DNA of 64,000 bases. It comes from Rickettsia rickettsii (lineage in GTDB: Bacteria; Pseudomonadota; Alphaproteobacteria; Rickettsiales; Rickettsiaceae). The translations under genes were made by a program, and so were the position numbers. Of the stretch, positions 27,951 to 38,083 are shown one piece after another. Position 1 is the stretch's first letter; every line of letters begins with the position of its first letter. The notes under the pieces are model-generated. The model was not told the DNA's origin and did not search any database. It was given only the letters and a program-made list of their open reading frames with translations. The DNA lies in assembly GCF_001951015.1 (NCBI RefSeq), contig NZ_CP018914.1, positions 744,001-808,000 of the forward strand, read 5' to 3'.

Positions 27951-29285
27951 ATGACCAAAAAACATTACATATGTTCTAACTGTGGAAATATTAGTCCTAA
28001 ATGGTCAGGGCAGTGCTTTGATTGCGGTGTATGGGGTAGTATTGTCGAAGAGATAATAAGTACAAATCAAGCAATTGTTAAAGTCGGTAGCAAGCAAGAC
28101 TTCGATAAACTTTCAGGGCATGTAACCGAGCAGTTACGCATCCCTACCCCTATCGGTGAATTCAATAGAGTACTAGGCGGCGGTTTAGTGCTTGGTTCTG
28201 CTATATTAATAGGAGGAGACCCTGGTATAGGCAAATCTACTTTGTTACTACAGCTAGCAGCAAGTAACTTTGCATCAAAGATGAATTGCTTATATATAAC
28301 GGGCGAAGAATCGTTAGACCAAATAAAATTAAGGGCCATAAGGCTAAACCTAACTAACTATAATACCGATATTTTAGCAGCTACTAATTTGGAAGATATT
28401 ATTGCGAGTATAGAAGCTAATAAAAATAATATTGATTTAATAGTGATTGATTCTATTCAAACAATTACCACAAAAGAATTATCATCGCCTCCAGGCACTG
28501 TTTCGCAAATTCGTACATGTGCAAATGAGCTTGTTAATTATGCTAAGCAAAACAATATAATTATTTTATTAAGCTGTCACGTCACTAAAGACGGACAACT
28601 AGCAGGTCCTAAGATACTTGAACATTTAGTGGATACCGTGCTATATTTTGAGGGAGATCATAATAATCATTTCCGTATTTTACGCTCATATAAAAATCGT
28701 TTTGGCGGTGTGGGTGAAATAGGAGTATTTGAGATGAACGGCAGCGGGCTTATTGAAGTAACAAATCCGTCTGAACTATTTTTAATGCAGCGAGAACAGA
28801 ACGTTATAGGTACGTCTATTTTTGCAGGAATCGAAGGTTCAAGACCGTTACTTATGGAAGTACAAGCCCTTATAGTACCCTCAAATATGGTAACTCCTAG
28901 ACGCTCTGCGGTGGGCTGGGATGCTAATAGGTTATCAATGATACTTGCCGTGCTTAGTAGTAGGATAGGACTGAATCTTGCTAATTATGAGGTATATTTA
29001 AGCATTGCGGGGGGACTTAAAATTGCCGATCCTGCTTCTGATTTAGCAGTAACAGCGAGCTTAATATCTGCTGCAACCGGCAACCCTGTACCCGAACATA
29101 GCGTCTTTTTCGGCGAAATAAGCTTATCGGGTGAAATAAGAAAAACCGCAAAAGCAGAAACAAGAATAAAAGAAGCCGTAAAACTTGGATTTAATAAGAT
29201 TATCTGCTCTAAATTTGAAAATTTAACGTATGACTTTATATCTTCCGTCTCACATTTAAAGGACCTAAAAGAGATAATTAAATGA
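27951..29285 (+). CDS. radA: DNA repair protein RadA
   Basis: RadA is a DnaB-like/RecA-like hexameric ATPase that drives branch migration during homologous recombination. The 444-residue product has the N-terminal zinc finger (YICSNCGNISPKWSGQCFDC, four Cys at residues about 5-24). Walker A GGDPGIGKSTLLLQ is at about 88-100, LYITGEESLDQI and IDSIQTITT (Walker B) follow, the KNRFG motif (SYKNRFGGVGE, about 246) is specific for RadA, and the C-terminal Lon-like domain has NLANYEVYLSIAGGLKIADP ASDLAV. Full length, no gap. The next frame overlaps by four bases (ATGA). Confidence 0.96.
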   Translation: MTKKHYICSNCGNISPKWSGQCFDCGVWGSIVEEIISTNQAIVKVGSKQDFDKLSGHVTEQLRIPTPIGEFNRVLGGGLVLGSAILIGGDPGIGKSTLLLQLAASNFASKMNCLYITGEESLDQIKLRAIRLNLTNYNTDILAATNLEDIIASIEANKNNIDLIVIDSIQTITTKELSSPPGTVSQIRTCANELVNYAKQNNIIILLSCHVTKDGQLAGPKILEHLVDTVLYFEGDHNNHFRILRSYKNRFGGVGEIGVFEMNGSGLIEVTNPSELFLMQREQNVIGTSIFAGIEGSRPLLMEVQALIVPSNMVTPRRSAVGWDANRLSMILAVLSSRIGLNLANYEVYLSIAGGLKIADPASDLAVTASLISAATGNPVPEHSVFFGEISLSGEIRKTAKAETRIKEAVKLGFNKIICSKFENLTYDFISSVSHLKDLKEIIK

Positions 29286-29596
29286 GTATAGTTTATGAAA
29301 TAAGAAATTTGGAAGAAGCACGTAATTTTTTATCTAGTGTAGAAGAACAGCTGATATTAACAAATCATGCCTCTAGCGTAAAATATTACGGTATGCTAGC
29401 AATTGATTACATGTTTAAAACTCTAAGTAAAGAATTTCCAGAAAAAGTTTTAGATCTTACCGTAAATGTAGGAGAGGATCACGCCGCTTTATTTACTGCA
29501 ATCAAACTAGGGTATAAGAATATATCATATACAGGGAATTCTGAGGAAGCTATGGGGTTGTTGTACGGATATCAAACCGTCATTGCGAGCGACTGA
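29282..29596 (+). CDS. Hypothetical protein coupled to radA (104 aa)
   Basis: The start codon overlaps the radA stop codon, so it is probably translated by coupling. The product (MSIVYEIRNLEEARNFLSSV...) is a compact alpha/beta domain with ILTNHASSVKYYGMLAIDYM, DLTVNVGEDHAALFTAIKLG and YKNISYTGNSEEAMGLLYGY. No membrane or export signal. The last residues (TVIASD) and the stop codon are provided by a repeat (29579-29699), so the natural C-terminus may have been a little different. The family is not recognised; the spacing suggests a conserved companion of radA in Rickettsia. Confidence 0.65.
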   Translation: MSIVYEIRNLEEARNFLSSVEEQLILTNHASSVKYYGMLAIDYMFKTLSKEFPEKVLDLTVNVGEDHAALFTAIKLGYKNISYTGNSEEAMGLLYGYQTVIASD

Positions 29597-29699
29597 AAGG
29601 AGCACGGCAATCCAGAAAATAATTAAAAAAATGCTAAAAATTAGCATTTTTTACTGGATTGCTTCGTCAATTACTCCGTAATTTTCCTTGCAATGACAA
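29579..29699. repeat. Dispersed palindromic repeat, cgtcattgcgag family, copy 4, with hairpin
   Basis: Left arm cgtcattgcgagcgactgaa, right arm gcttcgtcaattactccg through ccttgcaatgacaa. The centre (29625-29652) is a perfect 12-bp stem aaaaaatgctaa/ttagcatttttt with a four-base loop, an A-rich/T-rich hairpin that would work as a bidirectional terminator between the radA pair and recO. Confidence 0.8.
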
Positions 29700-29717
29700 C
29701 AATTTAATAAAAAAACC

Positions 29718-30431
29718 ATGAATATCAAAGATATAGGAGTAATAATTGCTAAAAAACCTTTGAAAGAAAATACATTTATTATTACGGTTTTTACTAAAAA
29801 TCATGGTTTATATTCAGGAGTTGTAAAAGAATTTTCTAAAAAAAGTAAATTTATATATCAAGAAGGGAATATTATAGATTTTCTTTGGCAGGCAAGATTA
29901 CATGAACATATTGGCATGGCTAAATGTGAACTCATTAAATCTTACACCGGTTATTTTATCACAAATAAAACTAAATTATATGCTTTTAATTCCGTTATAT
30001 CTTTAATCAAAGAGTTATTTCATGAAAGAGAAGAACATTCTAAATTTTTTTCATTTCTAATTAACTATTTAGATAATTTATCAAAGCATTTTTGTTTTCG
30101 TGATTATATTAATTTTGAGCTAGCTTTACTTGCCGAGACGGGTTATAAGCTTGATCTTACCAAGTGCGGCGTGAGCCATGTTACAACTGATTTAATCTAT
30201 GTATCACCTAAATCAGCTAGAGCATTATCATATGAAGTAGGAAAACCTTATAAAGATAAATTATTGATGTTACCAAGATTTTTACTTTCAGATAATAGTG
30301 AGATTACATTAGAAGAAAAACGGCAAGCTTTAGCTCTAACAAACTATTTTTTTAATAGATATTTATTTCATAATAATAGACAGGTTGAAGCACGCCAAAC
30401 TTTTATTGAATATACTTTAAATAATTTTTAG
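29718..30431 (+). CDS. recO: DNA repair protein RecO
   Basis: RecO helps RecR and RecF load RecA on gapped DNA coated with SSB. The product of 237 residues starts [20 protein letters not shown], the beginning of the N-terminal OB-fold (family G-x-V/L-x-x-x-x-x-x-x-E). Then come [20 protein letters not shown] (H-G-x-x-x-G-x-x-K/R-G-like), [20 protein letters not shown] and the helical C-terminal domain [20 protein letters not shown]. The usual four-Cys zinc site is reduced to one visible Cys, as seen in other alphaproteobacterial RecO. The start follows a repeat. Confidence 0.9.
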
Positions 30432-30470
30432 AGACTATATTTTTACTTTTATTTTTCTTATTTTATGATA

Positions 30471-30500
30471 TACTTACTTAAGTAATTACTTAAATAAGTA
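30471..30500. promoter_or_regulatory. 30-bp near-perfect palindrome, probable autoregulatory operator
   Basis: The half tacttacttaagta is followed by its inverted copy tacttaaataagta around a central at. Only one base pair of 15 is mismatched (28 of 30 bases symmetric). It ends six bases before the start of a ribbon-helix-helix antitoxin-like gene at 30507. Antitoxins of this fold bind such palindromes to repress themselves. The TTA/TAA-rich halves may overlap the promoter. Confidence 0.6.
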
Positions 30501-30506
30501 TGTAAT

Positions 30507-30732
30507 ATGACTAGACTAAGCATAGATATACCAAACGAATTACATCATTTTCTTAAAGTTCACACTGCAAAATGATACTATTATGAATTTTGTAAGAGAA
30601 GCGATATATCATAAAATAGCACAGGAAAAAGCATTAAATGCAGAATCAATAAAAATATTAGAAGAATCAGCAATAAATATTAATAAATATTCTGCGTATA
30701 AAGAAATGTATAAAAACCTTAATTTAATATGA
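30507..30732 (+). pseudogene. Ribbon-helix-helix antitoxin-like gene, one frameshift
   Basis: It starts MTRLSIDIPNELHHFLKVHT, a classic ribbon-helix-helix beginning (R-L-S-I-x-I-P-x-E-L-H). The frame then hits TGA near 30574. A one-base shift gives NDTTIMNFVREAIYHKIAQE KAL and continues to KNLNLI with a stop at 30732, which is the expected second helix (family x-x-T/S-I-x-x-x-V-x-x-A-I). The total would be about 75 residues, normal for ParD/DinJ/RelB-like antitoxins. No toxin frame follows; the next 200 bp hold a repeat and then tsaB. A sequencing error at the A-run near 30570 cannot be excluded, in which case the gene would be intact. Confidence 0.6.
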
Positions 30733-30757
30733 TTCTGCAAACCTCTACTATTTTATT

Positions 30758-30819
30758 CCATGTCATTCCTGCGAAAGCGAGAATCCAGTTGAGTAAAGCT
30801 TCTTAAAAGCTTTACTCAA
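30758..30819. repeat. tcattcccgcg-family repeat half with strong hairpin
   Basis: A left arm like gtcattcctgcgaaagcgag and aatccag runs into a perfect 13-bp stem ttgagtaaagctt/aagctttactcaa (30789-30801 and 30807-30819) with a five-base loop. There is no uridine run right after it, so terminator function is only possible. The rest up to 30948 holds no gene. Confidence 0.6.
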
Positions 30820-30948
30820 GAAGAAAGTAATATAATAAAAAAAATCTTTAAAATCAAGATTTAATGACATAAGGGCTTTTCAAAAATTTCCTGGTACACT
30901 ATCTATATACATACCGGTACACATAGTGACTTATTCAAATAATAATCT

Positions 30949-31641
30949 ATGAAAATACTAGCATTTGACACAGCCAATAATACTGCATCGGTAGCAATAT
31001 CCGAAAATGAGAATATCCTTGCATGTATAGAAGAATTACGTCCTTCTATGCAAGCAGAAAATCTAATGCCGATGATAGAAGACGTGATGAAATCAGCTAA
31101 ATGTTCATATGATGATTTAGATTATTTAGCTGTAACTAACGGACCCGGTAGCTTTACCGGCATTAGAATAGGACTTGCTAGTGCTAAAGGTATATTATTT
31201 TCCAAGGAGAATATTAAAGCAGTAGCGGTTAGCAATTTTGAATATGCTTATTTTAGAGCCATAACTCAAGTTAAAGATTATGATAAAATATATGTCTTTT
31301 TAAACGCTTATCGCTCACAGCTTTATATGCAAGTTTTTCATAAATCAGGACAAATAGAAGAGCCGTTATTGATAGATTTCGAGTATGCTATAAAACTGCT
31401 TACAAATGAGAAAGAAAATATAGTTTGTTGCGGTAGCGGACTTGAATTTATATATCACCAAATTATGCATTTGCCGAATATAATAACCTTGCCACGTTTT
31501 GCACGAGTTAAAGCTTGGGTTACCTGTAGATATATTGCTAGTAGATTGTCGAGCGATGTAAAATTAAATAGCTCTATCGAGCCACTATACATACGCCCTC
31601 CTGATGCTAAAATCGCAATCAATTATGCCATTCCTAGTTAA
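30949..31641 (+). CDS. tsaB: tRNA threonylcarbamoyladenosine biosynthesis protein TsaB
   Basis: TsaB is an ASKHA-fold partner of TsaD in the complex that makes t6A at position 37 of ANN-decoding tRNAs. The 230-residue product starts [20 protein letters not shown] (family M-x-I-L-A-x-D-T-S/A). It then has [20 protein letters not shown] (family H/N-x-x-x-L-x-P-x-I), [20 protein letters not shown] and SAKGILF (family G-P-G-S-F-T-G-x-R-I/V-G). The C-terminus ends [12 protein letters not shown], with the typical P-x-Y-x-R. Length normal. The gene is followed by a short repeat-derived spacer. Confidence 0.93.
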   Translation: MKILAFDTANNTASVAISENENILACIEELRPSMQAENLMPMIEDVMKSAKCSYDDLDYLAVTNGPGSFTGIRIGLASAKGILFSKENIKAVAVSNFEYAYFRAITQVKDYDKIYVFLNAYRSQLYMQVFHKSGQIEEPLLIDFEYAIKLLTNEKENIVCCGSGLEFIYHQIMHLPNIITLPRFARVKAWVTCRYIASRLSSDVKLNSSIEPLYIRPPDAKIAINYAIPS

Positions 31642-31697
31642 AAGTAGGAATCCATTTACTGGATTTCTATAATCAACGAAATGACATAAGAGCTTTA

Positions 31698-32960
31698 TTA
31701 TAAGTATACTACATCATCTTCATAATTAAAGACTCCAAAATGATAAGATAATTTCATAGTAAAATCACTATTAGAGTGTTCTACTTGATTGCCTGATACT
31801 TTTATTTCATCTTCATAATCAAAGAATCCGGAATCACTATCAGAGACTGCACCTGATTCTTGTTTTACACACTTCTTGTCGTGTATTAAGGCTATTATTT
31901 GCCCAACTAATGATTTCGATAAATCATGATTATCCGAGTTAATAATATCAATGATTCTTACTAGACTTTCATCTGAGGCGTGCGAAATTATTGGTGCTAG
32001 CTTATCATTTGAAATATGACTCATGATTCTTAATAAATTTTTATTTGGAATAATATCAAAATTTTCTGCAAGCTTTTCTTCTCCTGCTAAAATAATTATA
32101 TTTTCAAGCTGTTCATCAGAAATATCCTCATCTGATAATTTTTTTAGTTCCTGCTCGGTAAGCTTTTCTAAAGAAAGGGTAGTATCGATATATGTATTTA
32201 ATTTATCTAATGGAATAAATTGCATTAATTTTTCAAAATGCTCCGGCAAAATATAATGAACTAATTTTTGTGCTTGTTCATCGGAAATATTATTAATTAA
32301 TTCTACCAATTTTTTATATGTTATCTTTTCAAAAACTTCATCTAATGCATTTTCAGACGTGTTTAAAATTGCTTCTACTAACTCATGATCAGGAAGAGTT
32401 TCTAGTTGATCTAAGAGATTAAATGTGTCTTCAGCATTATTATTTAAATAAGAAAAAACTTTATTACTCACAAAATTAAAAGTTTCAGCAACTTTAGAAG
32501 AAAGAATACTAGATGTATTTTTTATAATATTAAAACTCTTTACTCCGGAATCATAAACTGTTTTTAATGATGAACTAAATGTACTGAAAAAACCTTTACT
32601 TTTAGGTGTGTTAGTTACTTTTTCACTACCATCAAGCTTATTTAAAAGATCTGTAAATCTGATTTGAGAGATGCCTAGAGTATCTGGCTGACCTTTTACT
32701 GCTTCTTGGAAGATTATTTTAGAATTTAAAAAAGGATCTTTAGCTTGAGCTTCTACTATTTTTTTATTACATCTTGCACTTTTTTCGTCATACTGCTTAA
32801 TTGAATTATCTAACGCTGCTAAAAAATCAGTATTTTCTTCTTGCTTAGTAGGAAAAGTTATAAACTCAAATTCATCGTTAGCAAGATAGGAGGCCGACTT
32901 TGGAGAGGTATTATTTGGGATTAAATTTTGTAACTTATTAAAAATTGATGTTATGGCCAT
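31698..32960 (-). CDS. Helical-repeat hypothetical protein (420 aa)
   Basis: An intact frame of 420 residues, acidic overall, without signal peptide. Residues about 185-345 consist of repeated helix units of about 22-24 residues with a pattern L-x-x-I-x-x-I-(S/P)-x-(E/D)-x-L-x-x-(I/L)-(I/L), for example KKLVELINNISDEQAQKLVH, FEKLMQFIPLDKLNTYIDTT, ENIIILAGEEKLAENFDIIP, LLRIMSHISNDKLAPIISHA and SDESLVRIIDIINSD. The C-terminus holds a double motif GFFDYEDE and GVFNYEDD about 36 residues apart. The N-terminal part is Ser/Lys-rich. Such alpha-solenoid proteins are usually protein-binding; an effector role is inference. A good ribosome binding site (tgaggaaaaat) lies just before the ATG at 32960. 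Confidence 0.6.
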   Translation of the reverse strand: MAITSIFNKLQNLIPNNTSPKSASYLANDEFEFITFPTKQEENTDFLAALDNSIKQYDEKSARCNKKIVEAQAKDPFLNSKIIFQEAVKGQPDTLGISQIRFTDLLNKLDGSEKVTNTPKSKGFFSTFSSSLKTVYDSGVKSFNIIKNTSSILSSKVAETFNFVSNKVFSYLNNNAEDTFNLLDQLETLPDHELVEAILNTSENALDEVFEKITYKKLVELINNISDEQAQKLVHYILPEHFEKLMQFIPLDKLNTYIDTTLSLEKLTEQELKKLSDEDISDEQLENIIILAGEEKLAENFDIIPNKNLLRIMSHISNDKLAPIISHASDESLVRIIDIINSDNHDLSKSLVGQIIALIHDKKCVKQESGAVSDSDSGFFDYEDEIKVSGNQVEHSNSDFTMKLSYHFGVFNYEDDVVYL

Positions 32961-33149
32961 AATTTTTCCTCATTTCTGATTACAATAATCAACATTGCAT
33001 TATAATAGAAATTATGAGGAGGTCAAGATAAAGGCTAATAATTATTAACTTTTTATTATATTTTACTTAAAATTGATTAATCAAAAAGGGATATTCTACT
33101 AAATGTCATGCCCGCGAAAGCAGGACGTTGTTGCGTGGTTCTAACTTTT

Positions 33150-33250
33150 CGTCATTGCAAGGAAATTACGAAGTAATTGACGAAGCAATCTCAGGAGTTT
33201 GTTATTATTGCATGAGATTGCCATACAGTCTACAACTACTCGCAATGACG
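33150..33250. repeat. Dispersed palindromic repeat, cgtcattgcgag family, copy 5
   Basis: cgtcattgcaaggaaattac, gacgaagcaatctcagg, a central inverted pair aatctcagg.../catgagatt and right arm ctactcgcaatgacg. It is almost identical in the left half to the copy at 60236. The surrounding 33060-33149 and 33251-33326 contain further debris (gcgaaagcaggacgttgttg; tccatgcaacaacg). Confidence 0.8.
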
Positions 33251-33326
33251 ATTTAGTAGTATCCATGCAACAACGCCGCAGTACTTGTATGATAATGTAG
33301 GCAATTTTTGAAGTTCAACGAGTATA

Positions 33327-35822
33327 TTATAATTGTCTTTGTTCTTGAATTAGCTCAAAAACTTCAACTGTGTCTCCTTCTCTAATATCTTCGTAATTTT
33401 CAAATGCTATACCACACTCATATCCTTCTCTAACTTCTTTAACTTCATCTTTAAAGCGTTTTAAAGTTTTGAGTTTTCCTTCATGAATGACTACATTATC
33501 ACGTAATAAGCGTACGCCTGCTCCTTTCTTAATAATCCCTTTAGTTACATAGCTACCGGCGATTTTGCCAACTTTGGTAATATTAAATATTTGTCTAATT
33601 TCTGCGCTTCCGATATACTGCTCTCTAACGATCGGCTCAAGCATACCGCTCATAATGGCTTTTATATCATCAATTAAATGATATATTATACTATAATATC
33701 GAATATCGACTTTTTCTTTTTCTGCGGCAGTTAAGGCATTTGCCCCTGCTCTAACGTTAAAGCTGACAATAATAGCCGAAGAAGCATGTGCAAGAGATAC
33801 ATCGGATTCCGTTATCGGACCTACGCCACTATGAAGTATACGAAGCTTTATCTCATCACTCGGTAATTTTAATAAGCTACCTGAAATAGCTTCAACCGAC
33901 CCTTGAACATCACCTTTAATAATTAAAGGTAATTCCTTAATTTTACTATTACCGGAAGCTTTTAAAAACAAATCTTCTAAACTTGAACGCGGTGCAATAG
34001 ATATTTTTTTTTCTTTAGCAAGACGCATTCTATATTCGGCTATATCTTTTGCTTGTTTCTCATTTTGTACTATGTTAAATTTATCGCCGGCAAAAGGCAC
34101 TTCATTTAACCCCTGAATTTCTACAGGAACAGACGGAGTTGCTTCTACTATTTCTAGTCCCTTATCATTAGTCATCTTTTTAACTTTACCGTAAGCAGTA
34201 CCAGCTATTATAATATCACTGTTTCTTAAAGTACCTCGCTGCACTAATATAGTGGTTAGCGTTCCTCTTCCTTGTTCAATTTTTGACTCGATTACAACAC
34301 CGGCAGCTGAACCGAAAGGATTTGCCTTTAAATCCTGCATTTCTGCAATTAATAAAATTGCTTCTTCAAGTTTATCTAAGTTAATTTTCTTTAGTGCCGA
34401 GATAGGAATAATCATAACGTCACCACCTACCTCTTCGCCGATAATTTCATGGACATATAATTCGTTCTTTACACGTTCAATATCAATATCAGGCTTATCA
34501 ATCTTATTAATAGCTACAATTATAGGAACGCCCGCTGCTTTCGCATGATTAATTGCCTCAACCGTTTGCGTTTTGATTCCATCATCTGCTGCGACCACTA
34601 TAATAACTATATCCGTTACTTTAGCACCTCTTGACCGCATTTCCGAAAAAGCTTCATGCCCCGGAGTATCAATAAAAGTAATTGCTCTACCGTCTGCAAG
34701 AGTTACTCTATAAGCCCCAATATGTTGTGTAATTCCGCCTAGCTCACCTGCAGCAACATCTGTAGACTTAAGAGCGTCAAGCAATGAGGTTTTACCATGA
34801 TCGACATGACCCATTACCGTCACAACCGGAGCACGCGTTCTTAAATCCTCAACCTTATCATCACTAATTAAAACATTTTCAACATCTGACTCTTGGACTC
34901 TTTTTACCGTATGCCCTAAATTTGTTGCAACTAGTTCTGCCGTATCGGCATCTATTGTTTGGCTAGCATTTGCAAGAATACCGAGTTTCATTAATTCTTT
35001 AATTACATCAGCCACTCTTTCAGACATAGCATTTGCAAGATCGCCGACTCCGATAACTTCCGGGATCGTCACTTCTCTATATACTTTCTCAGGTGCTTGT
35101 GATGCTAATTTACGCTTTTCTTTTTCTCTAGCTCTTTTTATAGAAGCAAGACTTCTAGTTCTACAGCTGCCGCTTTCGTCGTCGCTAAGCATATTGAAAA
35201 GATCGGCTTTTTTGATTTTTTTTGGCTCTTCTAGCTTAATTTTTGGTGCTATTATTTTACTATCTGCTGTTTTATCTAATTCTTTCTCTGATTCTATACC
35301 GTAACGTGTTCGCATTCCTACTAAAGGAGACTTTACAAAAGTTTCTTCTTTCTTTTTAGGTATTTGTGACGGTATATCTTTATCATCTTGAACGATTTTA
35401 GCACTAACTTCTACTTTATTGTCTTCGGTATTTTGCTGTTTTTGTTCAACTTCTTTATCAGTTTCTAGCGGTTCTATTTTGGAGTTAGCAGACTGGTTAA
35501 TACTTGCAAGTTTGCTTAAAGTGCTTATTTTTGAAGGGTCATTTAATTGAGATTGCTCAGCAGCTTTTTTAAGAATAGATAAACGTCTGTTAAATTCTTC
35601 CTTATTAGCATCAATAACAGTTTGATCTAAGCTATTCCTCTCTTTATTTAATGAGAGGGTAGTAGCACTACCGGTAGAGCTTTTTCTAACTTCTACTAGC
35701 GTTTTAGATTTAGCATTAACAAAGCTTTGAGCTCCTGTAAGAGAGTCAAAAGACTTATTAAGCGATAATTTTGAATTGCCAAGTGTCAACTTTTTGGGTT
35801 TGATTTCCTGGTTATCCGTCAT
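33327..35822 (-). CDS. infB: Translation initiation factor IF-2
   Basis: IF-2 is the GTPase that brings initiator tRNA to the 30S subunit and promotes 50S joining. The 831-residue product has a variable charged N-terminal half (residues 1-250) and the IF2 N-domain (about 253-310, [20 protein letters not shown]). The G domain has [14 protein letters not shown] (Walker A, about 337), [11 protein letters not shown]-like switch I ([13 protein letters not shown]), [20 protein letters not shown] and NKIDKPD. Domain II and the C-terminal fMet-tRNA-binding domain follow ([37 protein letters not shown]). It is the last gene of the rimP-nusA-infB operon, separated from nusA by a 238-bp gap filled by a repeat. 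Confidence 0.97.
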   Translation of the reverse strand: MTDNQEIKPKKLTLGNSKLSLNKSFDSLTGAQSFVNAKSKTLVEVRKSSTGSATTLSLNKERNSLDQTVIDANKEEFNRRLSILKKAAEQSQLNDPSKISTLSKLASINQSANSKIEPLETDKEVEQKQQNTEDNKVEVSAKIVQDDKDIPSQIPKKKEETFVKSPLVGMRTRYGIESEKELDKTADSKIIAPKIKLEEPKKIKKADLFNMLSDDESGSCRTRSLASIKRAREKEKRKLASQAPEKVYREVTIPEVIGVGDLANAMSERVADVIKELMKLGILANASQTIDADTAELVATNLGHTVKRVQESDVENVLISDDKVEDLRTRAPVVTVMGHVDHGKTSLLDALKSTDVAAGELGGITQHIGAYRVTLADGRAITFIDTPGHEAFSEMRSRGAKVTDIVIIVVAADDGIKTQTVEAINHAKAAGVPIIVAINKIDKPDIDIERVKNELYVHEIIGEEVGGDVMIIPISALKKINLDKLEEAILLIAEMQDLKANPFGSAAGVVIESKIEQGRGTLTTILVQRGTLRNSDIIIAGTAYGKVKKMTNDKGLEIVEATPSVPVEIQGLNEVPFAGDKFNIVQNEKQAKDIAEYRMRLAKEKKISIAPRSSLEDLFLKASGNSKIKELPLIIKGDVQGSVEAISGSLLKLPSDEIKLRILHSGVGPITESDVSLAHASSAIIVSFNVRAGANALTAAEKEKVDIRYYSIIYHLIDDIKAIMSGMLEPIVREQYIGSAEIRQIFNITKVGKIAGSYVTKGIIKKGAGVRLLRDNVVIHEGKLKTLKRFKDEVKEVREGYECGIAFENYEDIREGDTVEVFELIQEQRQL

Positions 35823-35912
35823 ATTTAAAACCTTTGTGTTTCTGTTTTTTCCATCTACTACTTGATTATGTCATTCCTAGCTAAAAGCGGCGTTGCTCGC
35901 ATGGCTCGTTTA

Positions 35913-36041
35913 TGTCATTCCCGCGCAAGCGGGAATCCACTAAAATTTATAAAAAAAACTTATTTTTATAGGTTTATTTTTCAAGGACGCCGTAATTACT
36001 AAGCTATTTATTCTGGATGCCTGCTTTCGCAGGAATGACAT
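35913..36041. repeat. Dispersed palindromic repeat, tcattcccgcg family, copy 3
   Basis: tgtcattcccgcgcaagcgg and gaatccactaaaat on the left; tctggatgcctgctttcgca and ggaatgacat on the right, with an internal hairpin aaaacttatttttataggt. Inserted between nusA and infB, so it lies in the middle of an otherwise conserved operon; transcription must pass through its hairpin. Confidence 0.88.
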
Positions 36042-36060
36042 ACACCCTACATTCAACCCA

Positions 36061-37572
36061 CTAACTATCCTTCAATGCACCATGCTGTCTAGCAGTTTTA
36101 ATCAGCAATTTAATATTTTCGTCCGTTATATTAGAATTTGGAGCTAAATTTTTAAATTCATTTACACTCATCTCTCCTAAATCTTCTATGGTCTTTATAC
36201 CATATTCGGCAAATTGTAATATTAATTCAAGCGATAATTCTAATATATCTATTAATTCTTGCTCAACTCCTAGATCCTCTAGCTTTTTGATAATCTTTTC
36301 ATTCTTAAGGTCAACGTAATTAATAGCTCGATTTTTAATCTCTACGGCAAGTTCTTCCTCAAAGCCTTCAATTCTTGTTAAAGTACTAATCTCACTACTA
36401 GCAATTTGTTCTACTGAATTAAATCCCGTTACCGATAAAAGCTGACCTATAACTTCTTCAACATCTAAAGCTTCCATAAATAATGCCGTAGAAGTTAAGA
36501 ACTCTTCATTTCTTCTTTTTGATTCTTGCTCTTCGGTCATTATATCGATATTCCAACCTGTAAGCTGAGAAGCTAAACGAACATTCTGCCCTCTTCTACC
36601 TATTGCAATACTTTGATTTTCTTGCGAAACTACTACTTCTACCTTATGCCTATCCTCATCAATCAAAATTTTTGTGATTTCCCCAGGTGCAAGCGGTGCA
36701 AGAGCATTAACTATAAACTGTGCAAGATCATTACTCCATAATACTATATCAATTTTCTCTCCGTTTAATTCATTTGTTACGGCTTTTACTCTATTACCTC
36801 TAATACCTACGCATGAGCCTACGGGATCTATACTACTATCCGAAGCAAATACCGCTATTTTTGCTTTTGAACCGGGATCACGTGCTACTGATTTTATTTG
36901 AATAATAGATTCAAGAATTTCAGGTACTTCTAGCTTAAATAGTTTAACTAGCATCTGGTTATCTACTCTAGACAAGAAAATCTGTGGTCCTTTTGTTTCT
37001 TGCCTTACATCCTGTACATATGCTTTTATACGATCATTAGGTTTAAAATTCTCCCCCTTAATTAATTGATCTTTTTTTATTATTGCTTCAGCACGACTCA
37101 GGTCAACTATTATATCACCGTATTCTATTCTCTTAACTATCCCATTTATAATTTCGCCTTTTCTATCTTTAAAGTCATGATATTGTTTTTCACGTTCAGC
37201 TTCTATAACACGTTGCGTTATAACTTGTTTTGCAGCTTGAGCCGATACTCTAGCATGATCAATCGGCGGTAAATATTCATATATCTCATCACCGATTTTA
37301 GCTTCCGGATTCTTTATTAAAGCTTCTTCAAGTGAGATTTGCGTTAAGTAATCTTCTACATCTTCTACTATTTTTAAGATCCTTAAAAGATTTATCTCAC
37401 CGGTTTTCCTATTTATCTGAGCTTTAATATTATATTCATTACCGTATTTTTTTCGTCCTGCTGCTTGTACCGCTTGTTCAACCGTTGAAATCAAAATTTC
37501 TTTTGATATTCCTTTCTCACGAGCCACAGAATCTATAATTTGTAAAATTTCTACATTACCTACATTAGACAT
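36061..37572 (-). CDS. nusA: Transcription termination/antitermination factor NusA
   Basis: NusA binds RNA polymerase and nascent RNA to control pausing, termination and rrn antitermination. The 503-residue product has the N-terminal polymerase-binding domain (residues 1-130; ILQIIDSVAREKGISKEILI). The S1 domain starts at about residue 140 (GEIINGIVKRIEYGDIIVDL), two KH domains follow (DPGSKAKIAVFASDSSIDPV GSCVG; VVVSQENQSIAIGRRGQNVR LASQLTGW with G-R-R-G-Q-N), and a C-terminal acidic repeat part ends at residue 503. Upstream is rimP (10 bp gap). The second gene of the operon. Confidence 0.96.
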   Translation of the reverse strand: MSNVGNVEILQIIDSVAREKGISKEILISTVEQAVQAAGRKKYGNEYNIKAQINRKTGEINLLRILKIVEDVEDYLTQISLEEALIKNPEAKIGDEIYEYLPPIDHARVSAQAAKQVITQRVIEAEREKQYHDFKDRKGEIINGIVKRIEYGDIIVDLSRAEAIIKKDQLIKGENFKPNDRIKAYVQDVRQETKGPQIFLSRVDNQMLVKLFKLEVPEILESIIQIKSVARDPGSKAKIAVFASDSSIDPVGSCVGIRGNRVKAVTNELNGEKIDIVLWSNDLAQFIVNALAPLAPGEITKILIDEDRHKVEVVVSQENQSIAIGRRGQNVRLASQLTGWNIDIMTEEQESKRRNEEFLTSTALFMEALDVEEVIGQLLSVTGFNSVEQIASSEISTLTRIEGFEEELAVEIKNRAINYVDLKNEKIIKKLEDLGVEQELIDILELSLELILQFAEYGIKTIEDLGEMSVNEFKNLAPNSNITDENIKLLIKTARQHGALKDS

Positions 37573-37582
37573 ATATTATCTC

Positions 37583-38068
37583 TTATTGCTTTAGCAATTT
37601 TTTAAATACTTCTTCAGTTAACACTAGATTAGCATTTTTAATTAAATCATAATCAATTAGTACTTCTTGTTCCTCACATTTTAAATATATTTTATTATTT
37701 TCGGCTTTAATTATTTTACCCTGATAACGAGTTTTGCCGTTCAATAATTCTTTAAGTTTGATTTTAACTTCTCTTTCTAAAAATCTATTATAATTTTCAA
37801 ACTTTACTAACGGACGTTCAAGACCGCTTGATGCTACCTCTAAAGAATATGCAGCTTCTATTAAATCTTCAACATCTAGAATAGCGGAGATAGTCCTACT
37901 TGCTTTAGTACAATCTTCTACAGATACTTTTTCGCTGTTTAAGCTATCAATCAATATCTCGACTACTTTAGGGTTAACACCTTTAAACTTCACAAGAACT
38001 AACTCAAACCCCATATCTGTCAAGGATTCTTCTATTACGTTTGTTATTTGTTGTTCAATAGTTTGCAT
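37583..38068 (-). CDS. rimP: Ribosome maturation factor RimP
   Basis: RimP assists 30S subunit maturation, mainly the 3' domain pseudoknot region. The 161-residue product starts [20 protein letters not shown] with [21 protein letters not shown], then [20 protein letters not shown] (family V-x-x-D-C-x-x-x-S-R-x-x-x-x-x-L-D) and [20 protein letters not shown] (family L-E-V-S-S-P-G-x-x-R-P-L), where the usual P-G is S-G. The C-terminal SH3-like domain holds [20 protein letters not shown]. First gene of the rimP-nusA-infB operon. Confidence 0.93.
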   Translation of the reverse strand: MQTIEQQITNVIEESLTDMGFELVLVKFKGVNPKVVEILIDSLNSEKVSVEDCTKASRTISAILDVEDLIEAAYSLEVASSGLERPLVKFENYNRFLEREVKIKLKELLNGKTRYQGKIIKAENNKIYLKCEEQEVLIDYDLIKNANLVLTEEVFKKLLKQ

Positions 38069-38083
38069 ATTTGATATTTATAA

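Noticed and set aside
30896-30928. Palindrome around accggt upstream of tsaB
   Set aside because: Only the central eight bases and the outer six bases are symmetric; the arms between them do not match well enough to call an operator.
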